Shown piece after piece: positions 26,516 through 35,462 of a stretch of 64,000 bases of DNA. The notes beneath the pieces are model-generated. The model saw only the letters and a program-made list of their open reading frames with translations. It made no database searches and was not told the DNA's origin. A program made the position numbers and the translations under genes. Position 1 is the first letter of the stretch. Each line of letters begins with the position of its first letter. Origin of the DNA: VXNE01 sp963664635 (lineage in GTDB: Bacteria; Pseudomonadota; Gammaproteobacteria; Pseudomonadales; Azotimanducaceae); NCBI GenBank assembly GCA_963664635.1, contig OY761542.1, positions 4,278,001 to 4,342,000 on the forward strand, read 5' to 3'.

Positions 26516-26951
26516 CGACATCGTCTCAGCCAAGCTCGAGTCCCTGCGCCGCTGCGTCGGGCGGGTACGGGAGCGAACTCCTCCCTCGGTGGAAGCCCTC
26601 CAGGGGGACCACGATGCGCAGGATATCCTGTGCCTGAACCTCGAGCGCGCCGTCCAGGTCTGCGTGGACATCGCCGCGCACGTCGTCTCGGACGGAGCTG
26701 CCCTCGTGCCTGACACGATGGCCGCGTGCTTCGACGCGCTGTACGGCCAGGGGGTCATTTCCGAGACGCTGGCCGGCCGGATGCGTCGCGCCGTCGGTTT
26801 CCGGAACATCTCCGTCCACGCCTACCAGACCCTCGACTGGGCGGTGGTGTACGCCATCGCGACCGAACGACTCGAGGACTTCCTCGAGTTCGGGCGAGCG
26901 ATGGAGAAGCTGCTCGAGGCAGGCGGGCGTAACACGCACCAGGTACGCTAG
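26508..26951 (+). CDS. hepT: HepT-type HEPN ribonuclease toxin
   Basis: The 147-aa all-helical protein has 'RNISVHAY' at residues 99-106, exactly the R-x4-H-x-Y motif of HepT toxins. Arg and His cut RNA, and the Tyr is the residue AMPylated by MntA. The start overlaps the antitoxin gene by 8 bases. Such pairs act as toxin-antitoxin or anti-phage modules. The end overlaps the convergent YjbR-like gene by 4 bases. Confidence 0.85.
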   Translation: MDNDIVSAKLESLRRCVGRVRERTPPSVEALQGDHDAQDILCLNLERAVQVCVDIAAHVVSDGAALVPDTMAACFDALYGQGVISETLAGRMRRAVGFRNISVHAYQTLDWAVVYAIATERLEDFLEFGRAMEKLLEAGGRNTHQVR

Positions 26952-27382
26952 TCCCGGGGAGCGGGTCCGTCGCCGGGGTGGCCTTCGGCCCGCAGACGCT
27001 CGAGCTCCTTCACGAGCCCCGGCGTTGCCACCATGCGCCAGGCGCGTTCGACGATATCCGGCAACGCCTCCCAGAGGACCGTCTCGAGGTTGATCAGAAC
27101 CATGGGATAGTCGGCGTAGTGGTCCGTGATGTAGAACGTCTCCGGCGCCGCCTGCATCAGCATCTCGCGCTCCATGAGGTCGCAATGGATGGCGAGGCCC
27201 CCTTCCGCTTCCGAGCGCAGGCGCGCCAGGAATTTCCGCTTGACCTTGAGCGACGGCGTGCCGTAACTGCGGCTCTCGACCACGCCCGGCAGACCCTTTG
27301 CGATCTCGACCACGCGCGCGAACAGGCCGGCGAGGCGCTCGCCCGGCGGGTAACGGATCGGCACGGGTTCTCGGGGTGTCAT
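26948..27382 (-). CDS. MmcQ/YjbR-family protein
   Basis: The 144-aa protein has the family pattern 'LPGVVESRSYGTPSLKVKRKFLARL' in the first half and 'YADYPMVLINLE' in the second. YjbR-like proteins adopt a CyaY-like fold and are common but poorly characterised; DNA binding has been proposed. It is followed on the same strand, after 38 bases in genome order, by the pmbA stop, so it lies downstream of tldD-pmbA and may share their transcript. Confidence 0.8.
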   Translation of the reverse strand: MTPREPVPIRYPPGERLAGLFARVVEIAKGLPGVVESRSYGTPSLKVKRKFLARLRSEAEGGLAIHCDLMEREMLMQAAPETFYITDHYADYPMVLINLETVLWEALPDIVERAWRMVATPGLVKELERLRAEGHPGDGPAPRD

Positions 27383-27419
27383 GTGTCCTCCCCGTCGGCG
27401 AGCACGGCAAGCGGCCGAA

Positions 27420-28757
27420 CTACCCGGAGACCGCCACGTCGGCGAATCGAATCCGTGCCATCAGGGCCGAACGCTCCGCGTTCCAGTGTTGCTCGTCGCC
27501 GATCGCAGCGATGCCCTGCAGCAGCTCGAAGAAGTTCCCGGCCACGGTAACGTTGCGTACCGGTCGCTCGCGCGCGCCATCCCGGCACAGGAATCCCGCC
27601 GCACCGAAGCTGAAATCTCCGGATATCGGGTTCGCGCCCGAGTGCAGGCCCGTCAGATCGACGATCTCCAGGGTCTCCCCGCCCGTAAGCGCCGCCGCGG
27701 ACACGTCCCCGGGGGCGATCTCGAGCTGGTGCAGGCCCACGCCCACGGACGACCGCGGCGAGCGGGCGGCGTTGCCGGTATTCGGGACGTCGAAGTGCGC
27801 GGCCGTGGCGCTGTTGTGGATCAGCGTGCGCAGGCAACCGTCCCGCACCAGCGTTGTCGTGGCCGCCGGGAGACCCTCGTCGTCGAACAGTGCGTAGCCA
27901 AAGCCCTCGGTCCGCAGCGGCGCGTCGCGGATGGTCAGCGCTTCGACGGCGATGCGCTCGCCCACCTTGTCCCGCAGCGGGTTGATGCCGTCCTTCGCGC
28001 TCTTGCCGGAAAACATGGAAGAGAACACGCCGAACAGCGCCGCCTGGCAGTCGGCGTCGAACAGCACGTCGTAGCGCCCGCTCGGGATCGCCTCGCCGTG
28101 CAGCAGCGCCAGGCACCGCCGGTAGGTCTCCTCGACGATCTCGTGCATGTCGACCTCGTCAAAACGGCGGGCGCCACGCTGCACCCCGTCGAGAACGTCC
28201 TTCTCGCCGTCGCCGACCAGCGCGTAAGCGTACGCGGCGCACAGGCGACTCCTGCCGTGCGCGGAGCGGCCGGTGGTGGCAAAGACGTGCTCTTCGGCGA
28301 TGATGTCCTGGACGCCGTTGTAGGGGACGTTGCGCACCTGGTCCCGCCCGGTGAGCTCCCGTTCGAGGAACAGCGCCGCCTCGATCTTCTCTTCCACCGG
28401 CGTCGGATCCGATGGGCAGAGCGTCGCGTCATCCGTCACCAGGCGGGCGTCGCCGTCGACGATCTCCTCGTCCGGATCCGCACGCGCATACGTGGCGTTG
28501 ACGAGGGCCTGGTCCACCATGGAGTCCAGGGAGGCGGCATCCGCCGCTTCGCTGTAGGCGACGCCGGCGCGGTCCTCCCGGATGACCCGTACGCCGTAGA
28601 TGCGCGTCGACTTGACCTTGTGTTCCTCGAGGGCCCCGCCATGCGCCTTCAGCGAGAGCGACGCTTCCTCCCGCACCACGAGGTCGCCCGTCGCCCCCGC
28701 CGCCGCGACCCGGTCGAGCACGCGGCCGGCGGCGTCAGCTACCGTATCGATCCCCAT
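27420..28757 (-). CDS. pmbA: TldE/PmbA, partner of the TldD metalloprotease
   Basis: The 445-aa protein has the PmbA/TldD fold: 'DLVVREEASLSLKAHGG' early, then 'GVRVIREDRAGVAYS'. The C-terminal barrel has 'GDFSFGAAGFLCRDG' and 'PVRNVTVAGNFFELL'. It lacks the HExxxH site, as expected for the non-catalytic partner. TldD and TldE form a heterodimeric protease that trims peptides such as microcin B17 and some RiPP leaders and the CcdA antitoxin. The ATG at 28757 shares a base with the tldD stop (TGATG), so the two are made together. Confidence 0.92.
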   Translation of the reverse strand: MGIDTVADAAGRVLDRVAAAGATGDLVVREEASLSLKAHGGALEEHKVKSTRIYGVRVIREDRAGVAYSEAADAASLDSMVDQALVNATYARADPDEEIVDGDARLVTDDATLCPSDPTPVEEKIEAALFLERELTGRDQVRNVPYNGVQDIIAEEHVFATTGRSAHGRSRLCAAYAYALVGDGEKDVLDGVQRGARRFDEVDMHEIVEETYRRCLALLHGEAIPSGRYDVLFDADCQAALFGVFSSMFSGKSAKDGINPLRDKVGERIAVEALTIRDAPLRTEGFGYALFDDEGLPAATTTLVRDGCLRTLIHNSATAAHFDVPNTGNAARSPRSSVGVGLHQLEIAPGDVSAAALTGGETLEIVDLTGLHSGANPISGDFSFGAAGFLCRDGARERPVRNVTVAGNFFELLQGIAAIGDEQHWNAERSALMARIRFADVAVSG

Positions 28758-30148
28758 CAGGCATTGCCTCCGACCAGGATGTCGTCCACCTTGAGGGTCG
28801 CCTGACCGACCGTGGTGGGTACCGCCCCCGAGACGGAGCCGCACATGCCCGTCGCGAGCGCAAAGTCGCCGCCGACCATGGAGATGCGGCGCAGCACGTC
28901 CGGGCCGGTGCTGATGAGGGTCGCCGCCTTGACCGGATGCCGCACCTTGCCGTCCTTCACGTAGTAGCCCTCGGTCACGGCGAAGTTGAACTCCCCCGTG
29001 CCCGGCTGCACGGACCCGCCGCCCATGTGCGCCGCGTACACCCCCTCGTCGATGGACGCGATCATGTCGTCGAAGCTGTCGGCGCCCGGCTCTATGAACG
29101 TGTTGCGCATCCGCGAGGCCGGGGCGAACCGGTAGCTTTCGCGACGCCCCGAGCCGGTGCGTGGATGCCCGGTCTGTGCGGCACCGTTGCGGTCGGCCAG
29201 GAAGTTGACGAGCCGCCCCTCGCGGATGAGCTGCGTGCGCTCGGTGGGCATGCCCTCGTCGTCGATGTTGATGGAGCCCCACTCGCGGGCGAGCGTCCCG
29301 TCGTCGACGGCGCTGACGACCGGGTTGGCGATCGTTTCACCCAGCCTGTCGTGGAACACGGAAGCCTGCTTGGCCACGGAGGTGGTCTCCAGCAGATGAC
29401 CGCAGGCCTCGTGGAAGATCACGCCGCCGAAGCCGTTACCGATCACCACCGGCATGCGGCCCGACGGACAGGGCTTCGCGGAGAGGTTCACCAGTGCCTG
29501 GCGGGCGGCCTCGGCGCCGCATGCGGCCGGATCCAGCGCCTCGACGATCTCCCAGCCGAGCAGGCCGCCGTCGGTCCGCATGCCGGTCGCCTGCTCGGAT
29601 CCGTTGGAGGCCACGGCCTGCAGGCGTGCGCGGACGTAGTGGCGGGTGTCGCGGATGTGCAGGCCCTCGCTGTTGAAGATCTCCACGGCCTGTTCGCGCT
29701 GACCGCAGGCGCCCTGCGTCTGGGAGATCAGGTTGCTCGCCGCGCGGGCCGCGCGGTCGGCGGCGAACAGGTAGTCCACCTTGTCGCGGACCTCGGCGTC
29801 CCTGGTGAGCGTGCGCTCGGCGCCGTGGATGTCCGCCGCCACCCGGAAGTCGAACGCCCGGGCCGTCGACGCGGGGTCGCGCCGGTCCTTCGCGGCGAGT
29901 TCCGAAACGATGCGCCTGAGTTCCCCGGCTTCCGTCCTGTTCGTGAAGCCGTAGAGCACTTTCGTCCCGTAGACCAAGCGCACACCGATGCCGAAGTCGA
30001 TGCCGGAGGCAATGTCCCGCACCTGGCTCGACAGCGTGGCGATGTTGCTGACCTGGTTGCGTTCGACGAACACCTCGGCGAAGTCGGCGCCGAGGGCAAT
30101 GGCATCGTCGAGAACGGATCGGGCGACGCGGCTGTCGAGCACGGGCAT
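28757..30148 (-). CDS. tldD: TldD zinc metalloprotease
   Basis: The 463-aa protein carries the zinc motif 'IFHEACGH' (HExxxH). The other hallmark is the C-terminal 'GSVQPGTGEFNFAVTEGYYV'. The N-terminal half binds the peptide through a beta-strand groove. ATG 30148 was chosen because 'MPVLDSRVARSVLDDAIALG' opens the domain; a longer frame upstream has no similarity. With PmbA next to it, this is the standard TldD/E protease of Gram-negatives. In a region with many antitoxins it could take part in their turnover, but this is only a possibility. Confidence 0.93.
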   Translation of the reverse strand: MPVLDSRVARSVLDDAIALGADFAEVFVERNQVSNIATLSSQVRDIASGIDFGIGVRLVYGTKVLYGFTNRTEAGELRRIVSELAAKDRRDPASTARAFDFRVAADIHGAERTLTRDAEVRDKVDYLFAADRAARAASNLISQTQGACGQREQAVEIFNSEGLHIRDTRHYVRARLQAVASNGSEQATGMRTDGGLLGWEIVEALDPAACGAEAARQALVNLSAKPCPSGRMPVVIGNGFGGVIFHEACGHLLETTSVAKQASVFHDRLGETIANPVVSAVDDGTLAREWGSINIDDEGMPTERTQLIREGRLVNFLADRNGAAQTGHPRTGSGRRESYRFAPASRMRNTFIEPGADSFDDMIASIDEGVYAAHMGGGSVQPGTGEFNFAVTEGYYVKDGKVRHPVKAATLISTGPDVLRRISMVGGDFALATGMCGSVSGAVPTTVGQATLKVDDILVGGNA

Positions 30149-30213
30149 CTCCTCAAGGTTGCGAGCCGGCAAGTGTGTCACAACAGCGCCCACCGCAGGT
30201 CCCGGCCCGGCCG

Positions 30214-31071
30214 TCAGCGCGTGGGCCGGTCCGCTCCCGGCAACAGCCGCCGCGCGTTCTCGACGATATGTTCGGGGAACGGCGCGGGCCGCCGCCGGGC
30301 CTTGTCGAGATGGACGCCCCGCTGCGAGAGCCGCGCGATCTCGGCGCCGGTGTCGAGGGACCGCAGGCGGTGCTCGATGGCGAGCGACGTGCGCCCGACC
30401 TCGACGACGCAGGACTGCGTTCCGAGCGGCGTTCCCGGAACGGCGCCGCCCGCGGGCCGGAAATCGAAGGCAAACGTGGCGAAGCCGACATTGCGCTCGC
30501 GCGCGTAGCGCGGCGTCATGCCGATCGCGTTGCGCAGGTGTTCGCCGGCGGCGGAGAAGCGCAGGATGCACGCGTGGGAGCCGAGGCCTCCGGACGGCCC
30601 GCGATCCGCGTCCGTCACGATGTCCCGGCCGGTGTCGAGCCAGTGCAACCGCAGGGACGGCGAGTCTTCCGCGGATGTCCCGAGATGCGCCCAGTCCCAG
30701 TCCACCTCCCCGGGCAGGGCCTCGCCGTCCGGTAGGGGCAACCCGGGGATGCGCCGCGACAGGGACTGGTGGAAGCGGGTGCACACCGCGTCGGTCTCGG
30801 CGTTCACGACGACGTGACCGAGCACGTCGCGGCCCAGTGGCATGGTGTGGACGCGGTAGATGTCGCCCTTGCGCAACTCCGCATCGAAGCGGACCTGGCA
30901 GCGGGTCATCGTCGCCGCGCCGGGGTCGCTCGACTCGATGCCGCAGGCGTGCAGCGCCGCCACGGTGGCGTAGTCCAGCTTCTGGAAGTAGTAGCCGACG
31001 GTCAGGTGGTCCACCGCATCGCATTCCCACGGCGGGACCGCGCCCATGAACGTGATGCGTGCGTTCGTCAC
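30214..31071 (-). CDS. Double-hotdog acyl-CoA/acyl-ACP thioesterase-like protein
   Basis: The 285-aa protein holds two hotdog halves. The first starts 'VPPWECDAVDHLTVGYYFQKLDYAT', the 4HBT pattern with Asp and His at the thioester pocket. The second half has 'MTPRYARERNVGFATFAFDFR' and 'SLAIEHRLRSLDTGAE'. Such tandem hotdogs are found in acyl-ACP thioesterases and in 3-hydroxyacyl-CoA hydrolases. The order is tldD directly downstream (65 bases), but no shared role is evident. The substrate chain is unknown. Confidence 0.75.
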   Translation of the reverse strand: MTNARITFMGAVPPWECDAVDHLTVGYYFQKLDYATVAALHACGIESSDPGAATMTRCQVRFDAELRKGDIYRVHTMPLGRDVLGHVVVNAETDAVCTRFHQSLSRRIPGLPLPDGEALPGEVDWDWAHLGTSAEDSPSLRLHWLDTGRDIVTDADRGPSGGLGSHACILRFSAAGEHLRNAIGMTPRYARERNVGFATFAFDFRPAGGAVPGTPLGTQSCVVEVGRTSLAIEHRLRSLDTGAEIARLSQRGVHLDKARRRPAPFPEHIVENARRLLPGADRPTR

Positions 31072-31196
31072 TCCATCCCTCCGTGCAGGCCGTCGGCTGC
31101 CGTTTACCGCTGCCTCGTCCGGCAGTAAGCTCGCGCGCCACCCCGAGACTGACGGTCGACGCGGCGGTCGCCCCCTGTCCCATCACAAGGCACAAC

Positions 31197-31808
31197 ATGC
31201 AGCCGGAAACCCGAACGCGCAACTGCCGCCCGTCCCCGATCGGGCGGCGCGTGCACGTCATCGGCAACAGCAACTCCGGCAAGAGCACCCTGGCAGAGCG
31301 GCTGGCCGGGGCCCTCGAGGCGGACTTCGTGGAGCTGGACGCGCTCAACTGGCTGCCCGGCTGGGTGGGCCTCAACGAGACCGACCCAGAGGAATTGGAG
31401 CGGCGCTTCCAGCATGCCACCCGCGGCGATGCGTGGGTGGTGGCCGGTTCCTATTCCGCGTACTCCCAGCGCGTGTTCTGGCCTCGGCTGCAGACCGTGA
31501 TCTGGCTCGACCTGCCCCTCCGGGTGCTCCTCGTCCGCTTCTTTGGCCGCTCGTGGCGTCGCTGGCGGCGGCGCGAACTGTTGTGGGGCACGAACATCGA
31601 ACGGTTCTGGCCGCAGTTCGCGCTATGGCGGGGGAGCGACTCGCTGCTCTACTGGATCCTCTTCCACCACCGCCGCAAGCGCCGGGACATGCACGGCTGG
31701 ATGGAGGATCCGCGCTGGTCGCACATCCGCTTCGTACGCCTCACGTCCGCACCCGAGGTCGAGTCGTTCGCCCGGACCATCGCGGCGAGCGTGGCACCCG
31801 ACCGTTAG
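31197..31808 (+). CDS. Small P-loop kinase-like protein (adenylate kinase/topology-modulation type)
   Basis: The 203-aa protein from ATG 31197 has the P-loop 'VHVIGNSNSGKSTLAERLA'. 'FVELDALNWLPGW' follows, and 'WVVAGSYSAYSQRVFWPRLQTVIWLDLP' is the usual Walker B region of the family named after DNA topology modulation protein FlaR. An arginine-rich lid (RSWRRWRRRELLWG) is in the middle. It probably phosphorylates a small molecule or nucleotide; the substrate is not known. The BCCT transporter gene follows on the same strand after 54 bases. Confidence 0.75.
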   Translation: MQPETRTRNCRPSPIGRRVHVIGNSNSGKSTLAERLAGALEADFVELDALNWLPGWVGLNETDPEELERRFQHATRGDAWVVAGSYSAYSQRVFWPRLQTVIWLDLPLRVLLVRFFGRSWRRWRRRELLWGTNIERFWPQFALWRGSDSLLYWILFHHRRKRRDMHGWMEDPRWSHIRFVRLTSAPEVESFARTIAASVAPDR

Positions 31809-31862
31809 CGTATTGCCGCACGAAGCCGTACCCTAGCCGGGTCCCGACCAAAGGCGCAATGC

Positions 31863-33413
31863 ATGGCCGGCCCGGCGACCGAGCCCGGACCTTCCGACAA
31901 CACGACCCCCAGGACCGCCGCTCCAGGCATCGACCGCATCCTCTTCGGCGCCTGCGTCGTGCTGATCGTCGGTGCCTGCGTGCCGATGGCGCTGTTCCCG
32001 GAACAGGCGTCCATCGTCGTCACGGGCCTCTACGACTGGATCGCCGGCGAGATCGGGCTGCTCTACCAGTGGATGACGCTGGCCGCGACCATCGTCCTGG
32101 CGGTGCTCGCCTTCGGGAAGTATGGCGGACGGCGACTCGGGGGGCAGGATGCGATCCCGGAGTTCAACAACCTCTCCTGGATGGCGATGCTGTTCTGCGC
32201 CGGCATCGGCGCCGGACTCCTCTACTGGTCGGCCATCGAGTGGGCCTTCTACCTGGACACGCCGCCGTTCGGCCTCGAGGGCGGTTCCGCCGAGGCGCGG
32301 GAATGGTCCGCGACGTACGGCATCTTCCACTGGGGACTGTCCGCCTGGTGCCTGTACTGCCTGCCGACGGTCGCCATCGCCTGGCCCTACTACCAGCGTC
32401 GCATCGCCTCGCTACGGCTCTCGACTTCCCTGGTAGGCCTGTTCGGCGACGACGTGGTCCACCGCCCGGTCGGCCGTGTCGTGGACTTCGTCTTCATCAT
32501 CGCCCTGGTCGGCGGCACGGGTACCTCCCTCGGTCTCGCCACGCCGATGATCGCCGCCAGCGTCTCGGAGCTCTTCGGCATCGCGGAGTCCCACCTGCTC
32601 GACGTCGCGATCATGTTCCTCGCGGTCGCGCTGTTCGCCGTCAGCGTGTACCGGGGCCTGGAGCGGGGCATCCGGCGGCTCTCCGACATCAACGTGGTGA
32701 TCGCCGGCGGCTTCGCCCTGTTCGTGCTGCTCGCGGGACCCACCGGGTTCCAGCTCGAGCTCGGCACCAACAGCCTCGGGCTGATGCTGCAGGAGTTCAT
32801 CCGGCTCAACACCTGGACGGATCCCATCCTCGAGACCGGCTTCGTCGAGGACTGGAGCATCTTCTACTGGGCGTGGTGGCTGGCGTACGGGCCGTACATG
32901 GGGCTTTTCGTCACCCGCATATCCCGGGGGCGCACGCTCAAGCAGCTCATCCTGGGCATGGTCGGCTTCGGCACCCTCGGCTGCGCGCTGTTCTACGTCA
33001 CCATCGGCAACGCCGCCATGTGGATGGACATGGAGGGGCTCGTCCCGGTGCGGGAACTGGTCGGCGCCGGCAGCGCCGACACGGCCATCGCGCAGGTCGT
33101 CGCGGCCCTGCCGATCCAGCCCCTGCCCCTCGTCGCGTTCATCGTCATGGCGCTGATCTTCGTCGCGACAACTTATGACTCGGCTTCGTACGCCATCGCC
33201 GCTTCCGTCACCCGGCGTCTGCCGGCGGGGGGGAATCCGCACCGCGCGAATCGCGTGTTCTGGGCGTTCGCGCTGGCCGCACTGCCGATCACGCTCCTGA
33301 TCGTCGGCGGCCTGCGGGCGATTCAGTCGGCGGTCCTGGTGGTGTCCCTGCCGCTGCTCGCGATCGGGGTGGCCATGACGGTTTCGCTGTTCCGCTCGCT
33401 GCGGGACTCCTGA
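31863..33413 (+). CDS. BCCT-family betaine/carnitine/choline transporter
   Basis: The 516-aa protein has about 12 transmembrane helices. It carries the BCCT signature 'FYWAWWLAYGPYMGLFVTRIS' region (tryptophans for the aromatic box) and a Gly-rich first site 'FCAGIGAGLLYWSAIEW'. Transporters of this family import or exchange quaternary amines (glycine betaine, choline, carnitine) using sodium or proton gradients. The N-terminus is a short acidic-polar tail, without the long regulatory C-terminal osmosensor of BetP. A phytanoyl-type dioxygenase and a CoA transferase elsewhere could handle carnitine-like substrates, but nothing links them directly. Confidence 0.92.
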   Translation: MAGPATEPGPSDNTTPRTAAPGIDRILFGACVVLIVGACVPMALFPEQASIVVTGLYDWIAGEIGLLYQWMTLAATIVLAVLAFGKYGGRRLGGQDAIPEFNNLSWMAMLFCAGIGAGLLYWSAIEWAFYLDTPPFGLEGGSAEAREWSATYGIFHWGLSAWCLYCLPTVAIAWPYYQRRIASLRLSTSLVGLFGDDVVHRPVGRVVDFVFIIALVGGTGTSLGLATPMIAASVSELFGIAESHLLDVAIMFLAVALFAVSVYRGLERGIRRLSDINVVIAGGFALFVLLAGPTGFQLELGTNSLGLMLQEFIRLNTWTDPILETGFVEDWSIFYWAWWLAYGPYMGLFVTRISRGRTLKQLILGMVGFGTLGCALFYVTIGNAAMWMDMEGLVPVRELVGAGSADTAIAQVVAALPIQPLPLVAFIVMALIFVATTYDSASYAIAASVTRRLPAGGNPHRANRVFWAFALAALPITLLIVGGLRAIQSAVLVVSLPLLAIGVAMTVSLFRSLRDS

Positions 33414-33435
33414 AGCGCGCCCTGCGCCCGCGGCC

Positions 33436-34260
33436 GTGACCGAACAACGCCTGCTCAACGACAGCGCCGGCCGCGAGCCGGTCACACGTTCCCGCCTGGT
33501 CGCCGAACTCACCGCACTCGGACTCGCCCGCGGCGCGGTGGTGATCGTACACACCTCGCTGTCGAGGCTCGGCTGGGTCCCGGGCGGCGCACAGGCCGTG
33601 ATCGCGGCGCTGCTGGAGGTACTCGGCGAGACCGGCACGCTGGTCATGCCCACCCACACCGGTCATCTCACGGATCCCTCCGGGTGGCGGGCCCCTCCCG
33701 TCCCCGAGTCCTGGTGGCAGGCGATTCGCGAGGAGATGCCGCCGTACGACCCGGCGTTGACGCCCACCCGGCTGATGGGCGCCGTCGCGGAGAGCTTCCG
33801 CACGTATCCGGGCGTGCGGCGCAGCGCGCACCCGCATGTCTCGTTCGCGGCGCTTGGACCGGATGCCGAGCGCATCGTGGCGGAGCATCCGCTCGGGTCC
33901 ATGTTCGGCGAACGCTCGCCCCTCGCGAGGCTCTACGACCTCGACGGCGCAGTGCTCCTCGCCGGCGTGGACCACGGCAACAACACGGCCGTGCACCTCG
34001 GCGAGTACCGGGCCGAGTTTCCCGGCAAGCGCACCGATACCGAGGGAGCGCCCATGACGGTGGAGGGACAGCGCCGCTGGGTGCGCTTCACCGAAACCCA
34101 GCCCAGGGACGACGACTTCGCCGAACTCGGCGAGGACTTCGCGCGGGAGACCGGCCAGGAACGGCGCGGGCCCCTGGGCTGGGGAGACGCGCGTCTGATG
34201 CGCGTGCGGACGATCGTGGACTACGCCCAACGCTGGTTGACGACACACCGGACCGCGTGA
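33436..34260 (+). CDS. AAC(3)-family acetyltransferase, copy A (intact start)
   Basis: GTG 33436 gives a 274-aa protein. 'GAVVIVHTSLSRLGWVPGGA' is the acetyl-CoA-binding start of the antibiotic N-acetyltransferase family (Antibiotic_NAT). 'GTLVMPTHTGHLTD' and 'HPHVSFAALG' carry the conserved His residues. 'GVDHGNNTAVHLGEY' is the catalytic-His and Glu end. Family members acetylate the 3-amino group of aminoglycosides, but chromosomal relatives like YokD act on other amines. A second copy, about 94% identical where I compared by eye, is at 47.9 kb, so this gene is half of a segmental duplication. This copy has its own start; the other lost its first 36 residues. Confidence 0.88.
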   Translation: MTEQRLLNDSAGREPVTRSRLVAELTALGLARGAVVIVHTSLSRLGWVPGGAQAVIAALLEVLGETGTLVMPTHTGHLTDPSGWRAPPVPESWWQAIREEMPPYDPALTPTRLMGAVAESFRTYPGVRRSAHPHVSFAALGPDAERIVAEHPLGSMFGERSPLARLYDLDGAVLLAGVDHGNNTAVHLGEYRAEFPGKRTDTEGAPMTVEGQRRWVRFTETQPRDDDFAELGEDFARETGQERRGPLGWGDARLMRVRTIVDYAQRWLTTHRTA

Positions 34261-34265
34261 CCGCG
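33450..34265 (+). repeat. Segmental duplication arm A1 (pairs with 47856-48668)
   Basis: From CGCCTGCTC at about 33450 to the end of the AAC(3) gene, the sequence matches 47856-48668 with scattered, mainly synonymous, changes. Upstream of these points the two loci differ completely. Downstream, arm A is interrupted by about 1.2 kb before its match to the amidohydrolase end resumes at 35463. Confidence 0.85.
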
Positions 34266-34301
34266 GCACGTCCGCACCCGTTGGCAGTCGCTCTTCCCCG
34301 C

Positions 34302-34430
34302 CTGGGTCTCATGCCGCGGGGACGCGATGGCGGTTCACGTTCCTGGGTACAGCGCGTCATGGTCCACGGCCGCCGCGTCGACATCGGCCTTGGCAGTGGG
34401 ATCTGGTGAACCTCGCGGACGCGCGGGGTG
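34302..34430 (+). pseudogene. Tyrosine-integrase N-terminal remnant (arm-binding domain)
   Basis: The frame ending at 34409 reads 'GGSRSWVQRVMVHGRRVDIG', followed by LGSG. In the adjacent frame 'DLVNLADARG' continues. Together this is the arm-type DNA-binding (DUF4102) start of P4-like integrases, whose usual pattern is W-x-x-R ... G-x-R-x-x-x-G-L-G ... L-A-x-A-R. No catalytic domain follows. The rest of 34261-34639 shows nothing I can support: a 92-residue leftward frame (34335-34613) has protein-like composition but no recognisable family. Confidence 0.6.
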
Positions 34431-34639
34431 CAACTGGCCGTCGAGGTCCGGCGCGCCGTCGAGTGCGGTGCGGGCGTATACGGCGTACTCGCCGCAGCGG
34501 GGCGCGATGCGGCGCATGACGGCGTCCGCGTGGGCTTCGAGTTCGTCGCCGTGCGGGCCGAACTCGTAGCCGCCGACGCCCCGCGCGAGGTCTGCGCACG
34601 CGCCCTGGCCCACGTCAACAGCGACCGCGTGGAGACCGC

Positions 34640-34840
34640 TCAGACAGCCAGCGACTCGTCGGAGCCCTCGGCGAACCGGCGCGCGGAGTAGCTGACGTAC
34701 TCCCGCCCGGACTCGTCCTGCATCTCGCGGACCCGCCGGAAGATGGCGCCGACATCGTAGTCGGCGCGCGCGGCGAATGCGTCCCGAACCGCCCGCAGTT
34801 CGGCCATGACCGGATCAGCGTGGGCCGTCTCCATGTCCAT
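34640..34840 (-). CDS. Small antitoxin of a PIN toxin pair
   Basis: This encodes 66 aa from ATG 34840 (MDMETAHADPVMAELRAVRD). It has two helices and a C-terminal basic/Tyr-rich stretch 'REYVSYSARRF', as in small antitoxins that follow PIN toxins of the 'YIETSVVSYL' type. The start overlaps the toxin gene by 26 bases, in the toxin-first order. It likely binds and blocks the nuclease and may bind the promoter. Confidence 0.7.
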   Translation of the reverse strand: MDMETAHADPVMAELRAVRDAFAARADYDVGAIFRRVREMQDESGREYVSYSARRFAEGSDESLAV

Positions 34841-35315
34841 GTCCAGTCTCCATCAGTTCGTTGGGGGTGCAGATCACCGGCGGTTGGTAGCCCGCCTCCC
34901 TGCAAGCGCGTTCGATCCGCACCCGCATCGCCGCGTTGGCGATGTGCCGGAAGTTCCACGTCACCAGGTACTCGACGCCGTTGGCCACGGCGATGGCGAT
35001 GTGCGCGGCATCCGCCGCAGCTTCGCGGGGCACCGCCCCGAGATCAAGCAGGCGGCGCGCGAGATCCTCCGCGTCGGCGGAGGCGTTCAGCAATGCAACG
35101 CCTTCGAGCGCCTCCAGACGCGCGAGGGCGGCGCTCCGGTCGCCCGCCCCGCACTCCGACACCACAAGTTCCGAAGCCACGAGATGGAACCTGACGGCGG
35201 CGTGCCGCCACCACTCGCGCGTCACTTCCTGGTACGCGGCGACCACGACATCCCGCGACGGCCGCGACACGAGGTAGCTCACCACCGAGGTCTCGATGTA
35301 GGCGGTCGGGTTCAT
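34815..35315 (-). CDS. PIN-domain toxin, VapC-like, with Glu in place of the first Asp
   Basis: The 166-aa protein starts 'MNPTAYIETSVVSYLVSRPS'. The first acidic residue is Glu8 where most PIN proteins have Asp, as is usual for this subgroup. Others are Glu54 ('VVSECGAGD') and Asp102 ('AADAAHIAIA'). 'YLVTWNFRHIANA' near the end is the typical C-terminal strand. It is followed by its antitoxin gene with a 26-base overlap. The pair sits inside the 1.2-kb segment that separates the two parts of duplication arm A, next to an integrase remnant, so it probably arrived as cargo. Confidence 0.85.
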   Translation of the reverse strand: MNPTAYIETSVVSYLVSRPSRDVVVAAYQEVTREWWRHAAVRFHLVASELVVSECGAGDRSAALARLEALEGVALLNASADAEDLARRLLDLGAVPREAAADAAHIAIAVANGVEYLVTWNFRHIANAAMRVRIERACREAGYQPPVICTPNELMETGHGHGDGPR

Positions 35316-35462
35316 CCGCGGCGAGTCGTCGATCAGCTACCGTTCGCCCAGCGCCCCGTTATCGCCCAACGCCACGCTGTTTGCAACGTGCTTGCGACCC
35401 TTCGGACTGGCCCGCGGCGGTTCTCGTTTTGTCTGATGTTCTGGCCGGATCGGCTTTGGGCG

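Noticed and set aside
34335..34613. 92-residue leftward frame beside the integrase remnant
   Set aside because: Composition looks protein-like but I could not connect it to any family, and it overlaps the integrase remnant antisense.
34428..34691. 87-residue forward frame near the PIN pair
   Set aside because: Overlaps the antitoxin gene on the other strand and has no recognisable features or ribosome site.
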